Assembly: GCF_900101905.1 (NCBI RefSeq)
Contig: NZ_FNAJ01000004.1
Coordinates: 558,001-622,000, forward strand
DNA: 64,000 nucleotides
DNA from: Myxococcus virescens
Lineage (GTDB): Bacteria > Myxococcota > Myxococcia > Myxococcales > Myxococcaceae
Direction: 5' to 3'
Positions 22,401 to 30,728 of this stretch are shown piece after piece; positions within the stretch are counted from its first letter, which is position 1, and each line of letters starts with the position of its first letter. A program made the position numbers and the translations under genes. The notes beneath the pieces were generated by a model. It saw nothing but the letters and a program-made list of their open reading frames with translations, ran no database searches and was not told the origin of the DNA.

Positions 22401-25032
22401 AGTCCAACTGCACCGTCAACTGCACAGCGGGGCCAGACAGGACCTGGGTGTTCACCGTCGCCGCCAGCTCCGTGTTGCCCACCTCCCGCACCGTCACCGA
22501 ACGCGCGCCGGAGGTCACCAGCGTCACCGAGAACGCGCGCTGCCCCGCGTCCTGCCCGGGAACGAAGGTGTAGTTCGCGGGCAGCGTCGCCCCCGGGTCA
22601 TCCGATTCGAAGTGCACCGTGCCCGTGTAGCCCGTGACGATGTTGCCGAAGCCGTCGCGCGCGGTGACGGTGAGGCTCTGCGCCTCGCCGGCCTCCACTT
22701 CCGCGGGAAGCGCGCTCAGCTCCAACACGGCGACCGCACCGGTGCTCACCTCCACATCGAGCATGTCGGTCAGCCCCGGCCGCGCCGTGTCCACCACGGC
22801 GACGCTCTGAGGCCCAGAGGTCAGCAGCCTCACGCCGCTGAAGGTCCGCCGGCCCGCATCCGCCACGGTGAACGTGTAGTCGCCAGGCAACTCCGCCTCG
22901 GCGTCAGTGGACGAGAAGCGCACCGCGCCGGTGTAGCCCGTGGCCACGTTGTCGAAGGCGTCATGGGCCGTCACCACGACGCTGCCCGCGGCGCCCGCGG
23001 CCACGGGTGAAACAAGGCCCGTGAGCGCCAGACGGACGGCGTCGCCCGGCGCGATGGTGAACGTGTCGCTGGGCTCCGAGTCCAACCCCGTGGCCGCCGC
23101 GATGAAGCGGTGCGTTCCCGCCTGCTCCACCACCACGCCCGAGAAGGTCGCCACGCCCGCGACCGCCGCCACCTGCAACGGCGTGAAGCCGGGCTCATCC
23201 TCCAGCGTGAGCGTCACCGGCGAAGTGGCCGTGGTGACGACCTGTCCGTCGTCATCCAGCAACGAGACGCGGATGTCCGGCTGCGTGGCACCCGCGTCAC
23301 CATCCGCGGGCTGCTGGGAGAAGACGAGCCGGGTGACGCCCTGCACCTGCGTCTGCACCATCAAGCTGGAGGAGCGAACCGCGTTGCCCTGGTTGTCCGC
23401 CACGCGCAGCACCACATAGTAGTTCGTGCCGGGCTGAAGGCCCGTGAGGACGGCGGACTCCTGCGTACCGGCCTCCGCGGGCTCGCCCAGACCGCCCACC
23501 GGCGTCGCCTGGTTGAAGTCCGTATCCGTCTCAATCGGGTTCAGCGAGTAACGCAGGGCATGCGACGCGGCCCGCCCCTGGTCGCCGTCATCACCCACGG
23601 CCATCCAGGACACCGTGACGCTGTCGGGCGTGGCCGCGGTCGCCGCGAGGACAGGGATGGCGGGGAACACATCATCGATGATGTCGATGTCCGTGCTCGT
23701 GGCGGGCGTCAGTCCATCCGCGGTGGCATGAAGCTGGAAGCGGCCCTCCGTGTCCACGTGCACGCTGGAGAACGACGCCAGCCCCTCCAGGGGCGCCACC
23801 TCGGTGACACCACGCAGTGGCACGCCACCCGCCGGCACCAGGGACAGCGTCACCGAAGGCGCGCCCACGGGCGTCTGGTTGCCATGCGCATCCTGGAGCA
23901 CCACCTCCACGGCGGTCAGCGCGGCACGAACGGACGCATGCGAGGGCACGCGCGCGAAAGCCAATGCCGAGGTCCGGTCCGCCGCGACGCGAACGTCCTG
24001 GCGCCCCGCCAGTCCCGCTTGCGCGGCGTCCTGTACATCGACACGCTGGGTGCCCGCCCGCCGCAGGGTGATGCCCGTGAAACGGAAGCGGCCCGCGTTC
24101 ACCTCCGTGAAGGTGTGCCCACCCGGCAGCGTGGCCGTGGCGTCCGAGGACTGCACGCTCAGCGTGCCGCGATAGCCACTGGCGACGTTGCCGAACGCGT
24201 CACGCACCGTCACCTCCGCATCATGCGTGGAGCCCGCGATGGCGGTCTGCGGCAGCCCCGTCACCTCGACGGTGGCGGCGGCGGCCGGCGTCACGTCGAA
24301 CGAAGGGCTGACCGCGCCCTCGACGCCGGTGGCCTCGGCCTTGAGCTGATAGCCCAGGCCCGCGCGCGTCAGCACCACTTCCTGGAAGCGGGCGACGCCG
24401 TCCACGGCCTGAGCCCGGAGCGTGCCTCCCAGCGAAGCCCCACCCGGGCCCGCGGCCAACGAGAGCGTCACCTCCCCCGTAACGGAGGGAACCGGGCGGC
24501 CGTCAGCGTCCCGGAACTCGACGTCCAGCCCGCCAATGGGTGCACCGGCTCGGGCCGACAGCGAGGCCGCCGCGAAGGCCAGCCTCGAGGCCCGCAGCAC
24601 GGTGAAGCCGACGACGGGACGCGAGCCCAGCACCACCGCGCCTCCCTCGGCATCCACCGAGGCCGTCACCCGCTTCGAGCCGCCTCGCGTGGACACCACG
24701 GACGCGGTGGTCATGCCCTGGGCATTCGTCCGGTCCGCGGGCTGCGTCACGGTGTTCCCGTCGCCGGAGACCTCCACCCGCACCGTGCGGCCCTCCATGG
24801 GAGCGCCGTCCTTCTGCCGCACCGTCACGGTGATGGTGACCCGGTCCACGCCGTCCGCCAGCACCTGCTCCACCCGGTCCACCTGCACCGTGGAGAGCGC
24901 CGCGTCGGGCAGAGACTTCGCTAGCGGTGGGAGCGGCGACGTGGCGCTGTCACCACACCCCACCAGCACAACGCCGAGGCACAGCACGCCCAACCCCAGC
25001 AACCGGGTGAGCGCGAGAGGACAACGGGACAT
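19468..25032 (-). CDS. Giant surface lipoprotein with Ig-like, Fn3 and lamin-tail domains
   Basis: The protein has 1854 residues. The signal peptide ends in a lipobox (VVLVGCG, Cys26), so it is lipid-anchored. An invasin-like Ig domain (about 45-140) is followed by at least five ~95-residue repeats carrying [DAFGNvasGYrGTv.f.S.D..A.LP..ytF...DAG...F] at about 277-345, 690-760, 793-860, 893-965 and 997-1065. Related Ig-like units lie between them. Two Fn3-like domains sit at about 460-560 and 1170-1275. A Cys-rich stretch (about 1282-1340) precedes two lamin-tail domains, the first from about 1347 (ELVISEVMHRPDANTTEYIEL) and the second near the C-terminus (NHVVISEVSGG...EFIELYNP). It is probably an adhesive or cell-wall/matrix protein; substrate unknown. 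It is monocistronic. Confidence 0.8.
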   Translation of the reverse strand: MSRCPLALTRLLGLGVLCLGVVLVGCGDSATSPLPPLAKSLPDAALSTVQVDRVEQVLADGVDRVTITVTVRQKDGAPMEGRTVRVEVSGDGNTVTQPADRTNAQGMTTASVVSTRGGSKRVTASVDAEGGAVVLGSRPVVGFTVLRASRLAFAAASLSARAGAPIGGLDVEFRDADGRPVPSVTGEVTLSLAAGPGGASLGGTLRAQAVDGVARFQEVVLTRAGLGYQLKAEATGVEGAVSPSFDVTPAAAATVEVTGLPQTAIAGSTHDAEVTVRDAFGNVASGYRGTLSVQSSDATATLPGGHTFTEVNAGRFRFTGITLRRAGTQRVDVQDAAQAGLAGRQDVRVAADRTSALAFARVPSHASVRAALTAVEVVLQDAHGNQTPVGAPSVTLSLVPAGGVPLRGVTEVAPLEGLASFSSVHVDTEGRFQLHATADGLTPATSTDIDIIDDVFPAIPVLAATAATPDSVTVSWMAVGDDGDQGRAASHALRYSLNPIETDTDFNQATPVGGLGEPAEAGTQESAVLTGLQPGTNYYVVLRVADNQGNAVRSSSLMVQTQVQGVTRLVFSQQPADGDAGATQPDIRVSLLDDDGQVVTTATSPVTLTLEDEPGFTPLQVAAVAGVATFSGVVVEQAGTHRFIAAATGLDSEPSDTFTIAPGDAVRLALTGLVSPVAAGAAGSVVVTAHDAFDNVATGYTGAVRFSSTDAEAELPGDYTFTVADAGRRTFSGVRLLTSGPQSVAVVDTARPGLTDMLDVEVSTGAVAVLELSALPAEVEAGEAQSLTVTARDGFGNIVTGYTGTVHFESDDPGATLPANYTFVPGQDAGQRAFSVTLVTSGARSVTVREVGNTELAATVNTQVLSGPAVQLTVQLDSSTTRAGEPVGATVSVRDVHGNLASGYRGTVHFEIPGDAQATVPSDYSFTELDAGQRLFNVEFATVGTGQLVVADTTTATLTGNASVTVQPGLLAALSVAGPTEAIVAGEPQSFTVSARDRFGNVLTAYEGTVAPASTDPEAAPLSAHVYTAADQGAHTFTITFETAGAQSVTFTDGAASVSGTSDFTVEAGAPVQLAFVAPPEPGTVLEPLSATRVALQDAFGNVSNVTAPSVTLQLVGAVGVTLGGTLTVAPEAGVAVFSDLTVDQAGSFVLSATTENPALPSVDTMVTITDDVAPAEPVMSASLVDNTTVRLTWLATGDNGVVGNAARYELRYSAGPIDPQSFALASEVPTAAPRAPGQAEEVIHALPPSQAATWYFALRVFDGANNGSTVAFVSIAVPGPCGDIVCAPRAPECDEDGVQRVAYAEACVVTAGLAECQYTATPEVCPGQDGVCIAGVCDTAPAPVAGELVISEVMHRPDANTTEYIELTSTVDGPRDIANLRIRFDNGAGSETDFSVLTPGDRPLIVPGRGTFVLASNTDEATNGGVVAQYGYGSTLFELGHSGHLFVEMGATVVDDVAYSASFPQTTGRSMNLSSVVVGTRASQHAWYWCDSEEVLPGGGRGTPGGANASCGVEISSPVDHCAIQYPKSFATPIRAGRAESVYSQFYEPQVSTRNQNGNDGFPHLVAELGYGTDASSPASWTWVTAEPNAGFATPGNDDELVAPLNIAVPGSFIYGFRYRFTQGPAAAQAWVYCDQDGVVAEGSTGNYGTVTVVPPPAVANHVVISEVSGGNGGGAAATDEFIELYNPTNVDVNIGGWLVQYKSATGSPYSTIITIPAGAVIRAHGYFLLGGANYSGPVARDLGYSSDISASTSGGGHVRIGPGLTTAVNAVAVDKVAWGTGNSPEGIAAPNHPAAGGSLERKALSTSTSATMAAGGADASFGNGWDSNNNSADFVTRAIRQPQNALSPTEQP

Positions 25033-25199
25033 GAGCGGCTCCGGGAACGAACGGACCCCGCACGGAAGAGAGCACTCGCGAGGTCCCAGTGACTTCTACC
25101 AGACAAGTCCCTTCACCACGTAGACCTCCACCAGAGCTTTGCATCCCGGGTGGAACCCACGGGGCTATCGTGACCCATGCCCCGTTGAGTGCGTCCCCA

Positions 25200-26003
25200 C
25201 TACATGCCGAGCGCGGCCATGAGCGCGCCGCCGCCCAGCAGGGACTGGCCACCGTCGCAGACCATGATGGAGCCGGTGATGTAGGACGAGCCTTCCGACG
25301 CCAGGAAGAGCGCGAGCTGGGCAATGTCCTGCTTCTTCCCGAAACGCTGGAGCGGCAGGGCCTGGGCGAGCTTGTCGCGGCCCTCGTCGCTGGGGGCGAG
25401 CCGGCGCATGCCTTCCGTGTCGTCGATGGGGCCGGGAGTAATCGCGTTGACGCGCACGCCGGAGCCACCCCATTCAATGGCCAGCACGCGGGTGAGCATG
25501 TCCACGCCGGCCTTGGCGGCACAGACGTGGGCCTGCATGGCCATGGGGAGATAGGCCTGGGGCGCGGAGATGTTGATGAGGGACGCGCCCGGCTTGCGCA
25601 GATGCTCGAAGGCGGCGCGGCTGATGTTGAAGGTGCCCAGCACGTCGATGTCCATGACGGCCTTGAAGCCGTTGGACGACATGCCCAGCGCGGGCGCGGG
25701 GAAGTTGCCGGCGGCACCACACACGACGACGTCCAGCTCACCGTAGGCCTCGCGCACCGTCTGGAGGGCCTTCTCCACCGCGGCATAGTCCCGGACGTCG
25801 GCGGCCACGCCCATGGCGGTGCCGTGCGCCTGAAGCCCCTTCACCGCGGCCTCGAGCTTCTCCACGTTGCGGCCGTTGATGGCCACCTTGGCGCCGGCCT
25901 TCACGAAGGCCTCGGCGATGCCGAGGTTGATGCCACTGCTGCCGCCAGAAATGAACGCCACCTTGCCCGCGAGCAGCCCGTCCCGGAACACGCCATCAGC
26001 CAT
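25200..26003 (-). CDS. Peroxisomal-type 2,4-dienoyl-CoA reductase-like SDR
   Basis: The protein has 267 residues from ATG 26003, preceded by AGGAGAC. The Rossmann motif is GGSSGINLG, with NADPH-type NGR after strand 2. The stretch GAAGNFPAPALGMSSNGFKA followed by MDIDVLGTFN and the later ITPGPIDDTEGMRRL closely follow the vertebrate peroxisomal enzyme DECR2. The usual YxxxK is replaced by a HVCAAK-type site, as in that subfamily. The expected reaction is NADPH reduction of 2,4-dienoyl-CoA during breakdown of unsaturated fatty acids. An ECH1-type isomerase 4 kb away would act in the same pathway. It is divergent from the U32 peptidase gene. Confidence 0.75.
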   Translation of the reverse strand: MADGVFRDGLLAGKVAFISGGSSGINLGIAEAFVKAGAKVAINGRNVEKLEAAVKGLQAHGTAMGVAADVRDYAAVEKALQTVREAYGELDVVVCGAAGNFPAPALGMSSNGFKAVMDIDVLGTFNISRAAFEHLRKPGASLINISAPQAYLPMAMQAHVCAAKAGVDMLTRVLAIEWGGSGVRVNAITPGPIDDTEGMRRLAPSDEGRDKLAQALPLQRFGKKQDIAQLALFLASEGSSYITGSIMVCDGGQSLLGGGALMAALGM

Positions 26004-26121
26004 TTGGACCCGTCTCCTGTGGAAGCAACCGGGCAGGGACTTGAACAAACCTGCCGCACTGCGTCCATGAGGTTCGCCGGACGGACAGCGGAACCCGGGG
26101 CCGTGTGTTAGAGGTCGCGCC

Positions 26122-28758
26122 ATGACCCGCCGCCGCCCCGAAATCCTCGCCCCCGCTGGGGACCTCGACTCGATGAAGGCCGCGCTCGCCAGTGGCGCGG
26201 ACGCCATCTATTTCGGATTGGACGAAGGGTTCAACGCACGCGCACGCGCGGAGAACTTCTCGCTCGCCACCCTGCCGGGGACGCTGGCGCTCGTGCACCG
26301 CGCCGGCGCCCGCGCCTATCTGACGCTGAACACCCTGGTCTTCGAGCCCGAGCTCCCGGTGGTGGAGAACATCCTGCGCCGCATCGCCGAAGCCGGCGTG
26401 GACGCGCTCATCGTCCAGGACCCCGCGATTGCGCTGGTGGCCCGCGCGGTGTGTCCGCAGATGGAGGTCCATGCCTCCACGCAGATGACCATTTCGAGCG
26501 CGGAGGGCGCGCGCTTCGCGAAGGGCCTGGGCGCCACGCGCGTGGTGGTGCCGCGCGAGCTGTCCGTGGCGGAGATTCGCCGGCTGGCGTCGGAGACGGA
26601 CGTGGAGCTGGAGGTCTTCATCCACGGCGCGCTCTGCATGTCGTGGAGCGGTCAGTGCCTCACCAGCGAGGCGTGGGGGGGACGCTCCGCCAACCGCGGT
26701 CAGTGCGCGCAGTCGTGCCGGCTTCCGTACGACCTGGTGGTGGATGGCCAGACGCGGGAGCTGGGCGACGTGCAGTACCTGCTCAGCCCCAAGGACCTCG
26801 CGGGTGTGATGGCGGTGCCGCAGCTCGTGGAGATTGGCGTCCACTCGCTGAAGATTGAAGGTCGGCAGAAGGGGCCTCAGTACGTCGCCACGGCGGTGCA
26901 GGGCTACCGGCGCTGGGTGGATGGCGTGTCCGCGGGGACGCCGGACACGGGGGCGCTGCGGAAGGACCTGGCGGACATGACGCTGTCGTACAGCCGGGGC
27001 TTCTCACACGGCTTCTTCGCGGGCTCGGACCACCAGACGCTGGTGGAGGGGCGCTTCCCGAAGCACCGGGGCGCGTACCTGGGCCGCGTGGAGTCCGTGC
27101 ACGGTCGTGACGTGCGCGTGGTGGACGACACGGAGGGCCGTCCCTGGACGGGCGGGCTGGGCCAGGACGACGAGAAGATGCGTCCGGATGCGCCCGTGGG
27201 CAAGGTGTCCTCTCCGCTGGAGACGGAGACACCGGTGGCGGCCGAGGTGTCACCCCGCCCCGGCATGGGCGTGGTATTCGACGACGGGCACCCCGAGGAC
27301 AAGCACGAACCCGGCGGTCCGCTGTTCCGAGTGGAGCGCAAGGGCCGTGGATGGGTGCTGGGCTTCGGCAATCCCGGTCCGGACCTGGGCCGGGTGAAGC
27401 CGGGCCAGCGCGTCTGGATGACGAGCGACCCGGCCCTGGCGAAGCGCACGGAGGAGTTGCTGGGGCGCGGCGAGCCTGAAGGCCGCGTGCCTCTGGAGCT
27501 CACCGTGACAGGCGCCGCCGGTTCGCCGCTGACGGTGCTGGGCCGGGCGCGCGGTGGACACGTCTATTCGGTGTCCAGCGAGGTGGCGCTGGCCGAGGCG
27601 CGCGGTGGCGGCATCGACGAAGCGCTGCTGCGGGACAAGCTGGCGGCGCTGGGCGGAACGCCTTTCACGCTGACGGGGCTGGATACGTCCGGGCTCGCGG
27701 CGGGGCTCCATTTGCCGGTGTCGGAGATGAAGGCGCTGCGGCGCCGGCTGGTGGCGGAGCTGTCGGAAGCCGTGGCGCGCGGTCCGGTGCGGACCGTGAA
27801 CGAAGGCTCCACGCTGGAGTCCCTGCGCGCGTCGCTGCGTGAGCGCGTGCAGCCGACGCCCCGCGCCGTGGAGGACGTGCGTTTGCTGCCGCTGTGCCGC
27901 ACGGACGAGCAGCTCGAAGCGGTGATTGCCGCGGGGCTGCCCGAAGTCGAGCTGGATTGGATGGAGCTGGTGGGCCTCCAGCGCGCGGTGGAGCGTGCGC
28001 GCGCGGCGGGGCTGCGCGTGACGATTGCCACGGTGCGCGTGCAGAAGCCGGGCGAGGAAGGCTACGACGCGCGCATCGCGAAGCTGAAGCCGGACGCGGT
28101 GCTGGTGCGGCACTGGGGCGCGATGATGCACTTCCTGGAGCGTCCGCCCGCGCCCGGGGAGACGCGCCCCGCCCTGCACGCGGACTTCTCGCTCAACGTC
28201 ACCAACTCCGTGACGGCGCTGCATCTGCTGGGGCTTGGGCTGGACACGCTGACGTTCGCGCATGACCTGGACGCGGTGCAGCTGGGGGCCATGCTGGAGC
28301 ACCTGCCCGCGGAGCGCTTCACGGTGACGGTGCATCACCACATCTCCACGTTCCACACCGAGCACTGCGTGTATTCCCACACGCTGTCCCACGGGCGCGA
28401 CTACCGGAGCTGTGGACGGCCATGCGAGAAGCACCGCGTGTCCCTGAGGGACCACAAGGGGCTGGAGCATCCGGTGGTGGTGGACGTGGGGTGCCGGAAC
28501 ACGGTGTTCAACGCGCAGGCGCAGAGCGCGGCGTCGCTCGTGCCGTCGCTGCTCACGCGGGGCATGCGGCGCTTCCGGGTGGAGTTCGTGCGCGAGTCCC
28601 GCGAGGAAGCTTCGCGCGTGCTCTCCGCGTACCAGGAGCTGCTGGCCGGTCGCATCTCCCCCGCGGAGGCCGTGCGCCGCGCGGCGGTGCACGAACAGTT
28701 CGGCGTGACGAAGGGCACGATGAAGGTGCTCAACCCCACCTTCACCGTACAGCGCTGA
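26122..28758 (+). CDS. U32-family peptidase / tRNA- or rRNA-hydroxylation protein, long form with DUF3656
   Basis: The protein has 878 residues, roughly twice the small U32 proteins and typical of the long form. The N-terminal U32 domain begins EILAPAGDLDSMKAALASGA and includes YFGLDEGFNARARAENF. The Cys-rich core has CMSWSGQCLTSEAWGGRSAN followed by RGQCAQSCRLPYDL. A DUF3656-like insert follows (about 310-560), and the C-terminal part carries further conserved His/Cys (HHHISTFHTEHCVYSHTLS, CGRPCEKH). Members such as RlhA and TrhP hydroxylate RNA; proteolysis has been shown for a few. AGAGG precedes ATG 26122. It is a single gene, with a divergent SDR upstream. Confidence 0.85.
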   Translation: MTRRRPEILAPAGDLDSMKAALASGADAIYFGLDEGFNARARAENFSLATLPGTLALVHRAGARAYLTLNTLVFEPELPVVENILRRIAEAGVDALIVQDPAIALVARAVCPQMEVHASTQMTISSAEGARFAKGLGATRVVVPRELSVAEIRRLASETDVELEVFIHGALCMSWSGQCLTSEAWGGRSANRGQCAQSCRLPYDLVVDGQTRELGDVQYLLSPKDLAGVMAVPQLVEIGVHSLKIEGRQKGPQYVATAVQGYRRWVDGVSAGTPDTGALRKDLADMTLSYSRGFSHGFFAGSDHQTLVEGRFPKHRGAYLGRVESVHGRDVRVVDDTEGRPWTGGLGQDDEKMRPDAPVGKVSSPLETETPVAAEVSPRPGMGVVFDDGHPEDKHEPGGPLFRVERKGRGWVLGFGNPGPDLGRVKPGQRVWMTSDPALAKRTEELLGRGEPEGRVPLELTVTGAAGSPLTVLGRARGGHVYSVSSEVALAEARGGGIDEALLRDKLAALGGTPFTLTGLDTSGLAAGLHLPVSEMKALRRRLVAELSEAVARGPVRTVNEGSTLESLRASLRERVQPTPRAVEDVRLLPLCRTDEQLEAVIAAGLPEVELDWMELVGLQRAVERARAAGLRVTIATVRVQKPGEEGYDARIAKLKPDAVLVRHWGAMMHFLERPPAPGETRPALHADFSLNVTNSVTALHLLGLGLDTLTFAHDLDAVQLGAMLEHLPAERFTVTVHHHISTFHTEHCVYSHTLSHGRDYRSCGRPCEKHRVSLRDHKGLEHPVVVDVGCRNTVFNAQAQSAASLVPSLLTRGMRRFRVEFVRESREEASRVLSAYQELLAGRISPAEAVRRAAVHEQFGVTKGTMKVLNPTFTVQR

Positions 28759-28776
28759 CGCCGAAGCCCACCGCGT

Positions 28777-29814
28777 TCAGCGGGAGCCCGTGGGCACGGC
28801 GCGGCGTGAGAAGCGCAGGACGGCGCGGAACACGTCTTCCGTGTCGTCCGCGTCCATCCCCTGCTCCTCGGCCCACTGGCGCCGGGTCTCCAGCAGGCTC
28901 GCCTCGCGCTCCGCGTCTGGCAGCGGGAGTCCGTGCTCGGCCTTCAGGTGTGCTGCTTGCTGGATGAGCTGGGCGCGACGATTCAGGAGTTGAACCAGCT
29001 CCAGGTCCAACGCATCCACGCGCTCCCGCACGTCCGTCAGCCCGGGCGGCGCGGCGACAGGCTCCGGCGCGCCCGAGCGCCCTGATTCACAACCCAGGTG
29101 GAGCTGCGTGAGGGCATCCAGCAGCCGCACGCGTGCGTCCCGCGCGTAGGGGTTCTCCGACTGCACGACGCCGAAGAGGTGGGGCACCTCCAGCCGTGCG
29201 TACTCCTCCAGGCGGGCCACCGGCTGGAAGCTGGGCGGCGCGAAGGGCAGGTCCTTTCCGGCCTCCGCCTTGAGCAACCCGTGGGCCAGGAAGAAGGTGA
29301 GCACGTGCGTGCGCGCCATCAGCGCGTCGTGCGCATCCGGCGACAACTCCGTCACTTCACAGCCGATGCGCTCGAACAGTCCCCGGGCCTTGCGCACGGC
29401 CTCTGGGTGCAGCTCGTTCGGGCACACCACCGTGCGGCGAGGCAGGTCGCCCCTCGCCAGACTGGCTGGGCCGAACAGTGGATGCGTGCCCACCCAGGGG
29501 ATGTCTCGCCCCAACACGGAGGCCAACACCTGCACAGGGCGCACCTTGACGCTTCCGACGTCGAGCACCGTCTGCGTGGGGGACAGGCGCGGGCGAAGCG
29601 CCTCCAGCACCGAGCGCATTCCAGACACGGGCATGGCGAGCACCACCAGCCCCGCGCCCTCCACAGCCTCCGCGAGCGTCGGTGCCTTCAGTGCGTCGGG
29701 CACGTCATCCTGACGCGGCTCGAACACCCGATGCGGGAGGCCCGCTTCCAGCAGGAGGCCAGACAAGGCACGGCCAAAGCGGCCGTACCCCAGCAGCGCG
29801 ATGCTTTCCGTCAT
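28777..29814 (-). CDS. tyrA: Prephenate dehydrogenase with C-terminal chorismate mutase
   Basis: The protein has 345 residues from ATG 29814. The N-terminal NAD-binding motif is LLGYGRFGRAL, followed by VGTHPLFGPASL, typical of prephenate dehydrogenases that use the ...HPMFGP loop. The C-terminal ~85 residues (about 257-340) read DVRERVDALDLELVQLLNRRAQLIQQAAHLK in pieces, an AroQ-type chorismate mutase helix with the conserved R..id.lD..ll.LL..R pattern. Together they turn chorismate into 4-hydroxyphenylpyruvate for tyrosine. The order is dehydrogenase then mutase, the reverse of E. coli TyrA. It follows the crotonase gene by 81 bp on the same strand. Confidence 0.85.
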   Translation of the reverse strand: MTESIALLGYGRFGRALSGLLLEAGLPHRVFEPRQDDVPDALKAPTLAEAVEGAGLVVLAMPVSGMRSVLEALRPRLSPTQTVLDVGSVKVRPVQVLASVLGRDIPWVGTHPLFGPASLARGDLPRRTVVCPNELHPEAVRKARGLFERIGCEVTELSPDAHDALMARTHVLTFFLAHGLLKAEAGKDLPFAPPSFQPVARLEEYARLEVPHLFGVVQSENPYARDARVRLLDALTQLHLGCESGRSGAPEPVAAPPGLTDVRERVDALDLELVQLLNRRAQLIQQAAHLKAEHGLPLPDAEREASLLETRRQWAEEQGMDADDTEDVFRAVLRFSRRAVPTGSR

Positions 29815-29895
29815 GTCGCCGGACTCCAAATTCCAGATGTTCCTGGAATTCTCGCATCGCCAGCGCAAGCGGAGGAAGCCCCTCGGCCGAGGGGC

Positions 29896-30723
29896 TCAGC
29901 GCCCCTGGAAGTGAGGGGGGCGGCGTTCCACGAATGCGGAAAAGGCTTCGGCCAGGTCATGGGACTGAAGGAACGCGGAGTTCCACACCGCCACATAACG
30001 CAGGCCATCCGCGATGGATTTGTCCGCGCAGTACTCCATGACCTGCTTGGCGCCCTGGACGACGAGCGGGGCATTCTCGGCGATTCGCTTCGCGGTCGCT
30101 CGGGCCTCCTCCAGCAGGGCCTCCGGCGTGGGGAACACCTCGTTCACCAGCCCCATGCGCAGGGCGCGGGCGGCATCCACGTCCCCCCCGGTGTAGGCCA
30201 GCTCGCGCGTGTGGCCCTCGCCGATGATGCGAGGCAGCCGCTGGAGCGCGCCCAGGTCGGCGACGATGCCCACCTTCACCTCGCGCAGGGAGAACTTCGC
30301 GTCTTGGGAGCAGTACCGGAAGTCACACGCGGCGATGAGGTCCATGCCTCCACCGATGCACCAGCCGTGCACGGCGGCGATGACGGGCTTGCGGCAGCGG
30401 GCCATGCCCTCGGTGGCCTGCTGCATGTCGCCAATCAGCGACAACAGTTTCAAGCGCTCCAGGGCCAGGTTGCTTTCGCCGGTGAGCAGCGGCCCCAGTG
30501 ACTCCATCATCCCCATGAGGTCCAGGCCGAAGGTGAAGTGCTTGCCCTCGCCGCGAACCAGCACGACCCGGACGGAGTCATCCGCATCCAGCGCGCGGAT
30601 GGCCTCGGGCATCTCCCGCCAGAAGTCGGGCCCCATGGCGTTGCCCTTGCCAGGGCCGGTGAGCACCAACTCGGCGACGCCTTCATTCCTCTCGATGCGC
30701 AGCGACTTGTAGGTCCCGTCCAT
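29896..30723 (-). CDS. ECH1-type delta3,5-delta2,4-dienoyl-CoA isomerase (crotonase family)
   Basis: The protein has 275 residues with a crotonase fold. The oxyanion hole lies in FTFGLDL and WCIGGGMD. Catalytic acids sit at D128, E148 and D156, with exactly the 20- and 8-residue spacing of the D/E/D triad of mammalian ECH1 (D176/E196/D204 in rat). The surrounding VKVGIVADLGALQRLPRIIG also follows that enzyme. This is stronger evidence for dienoyl-CoA isomerase than for plain enoyl-CoA hydratase, which has two Glu. It acts in beta-oxidation of fatty acids with odd-position double bonds. Its ATG is only 5 bp beyond the stop of the immunity-like gene upstream, so read-through from that cassette is likely. 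Confidence 0.8.
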   Translation of the reverse strand: MDGTYKSLRIERNEGVAELVLTGPGKGNAMGPDFWREMPEAIRALDADDSVRVVLVRGEGKHFTFGLDLMGMMESLGPLLTGESNLALERLKLLSLIGDMQQATEGMARCRKPVIAAVHGWCIGGGMDLIAACDFRYCSQDAKFSLREVKVGIVADLGALQRLPRIIGEGHTRELAYTGGDVDAARALRMGLVNEVFPTPEALLEEARATAKRIAENAPLVVQGAKQVMEYCADKSIADGLRYVAVWNSAFLQSHDLAEAFSAFVERRPPHFQGR

Positions 30724-30728
30724 TCAGC

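Noticed and set aside
20338..24924. Two long Arg/His-rich plus-strand frames opposite the giant lipoprotein
   Set aside because: Composition is the reverse-strand image of Ig repeats; no start signals or domains.
19468..25032. Possible tandem DNA repeats in the 5.5-kb gene
   Set aside because: The repetition is at protein-domain level with diverged DNA, so it is not a satellite or CRISPR-like array.
28744..28800. CGCTGA/TCAGCG stem between U32 and tyrA stops
   Set aside because: The stem needs a bulge and is weak compared with the other convergent hairpins, so it is not listed as a terminator.
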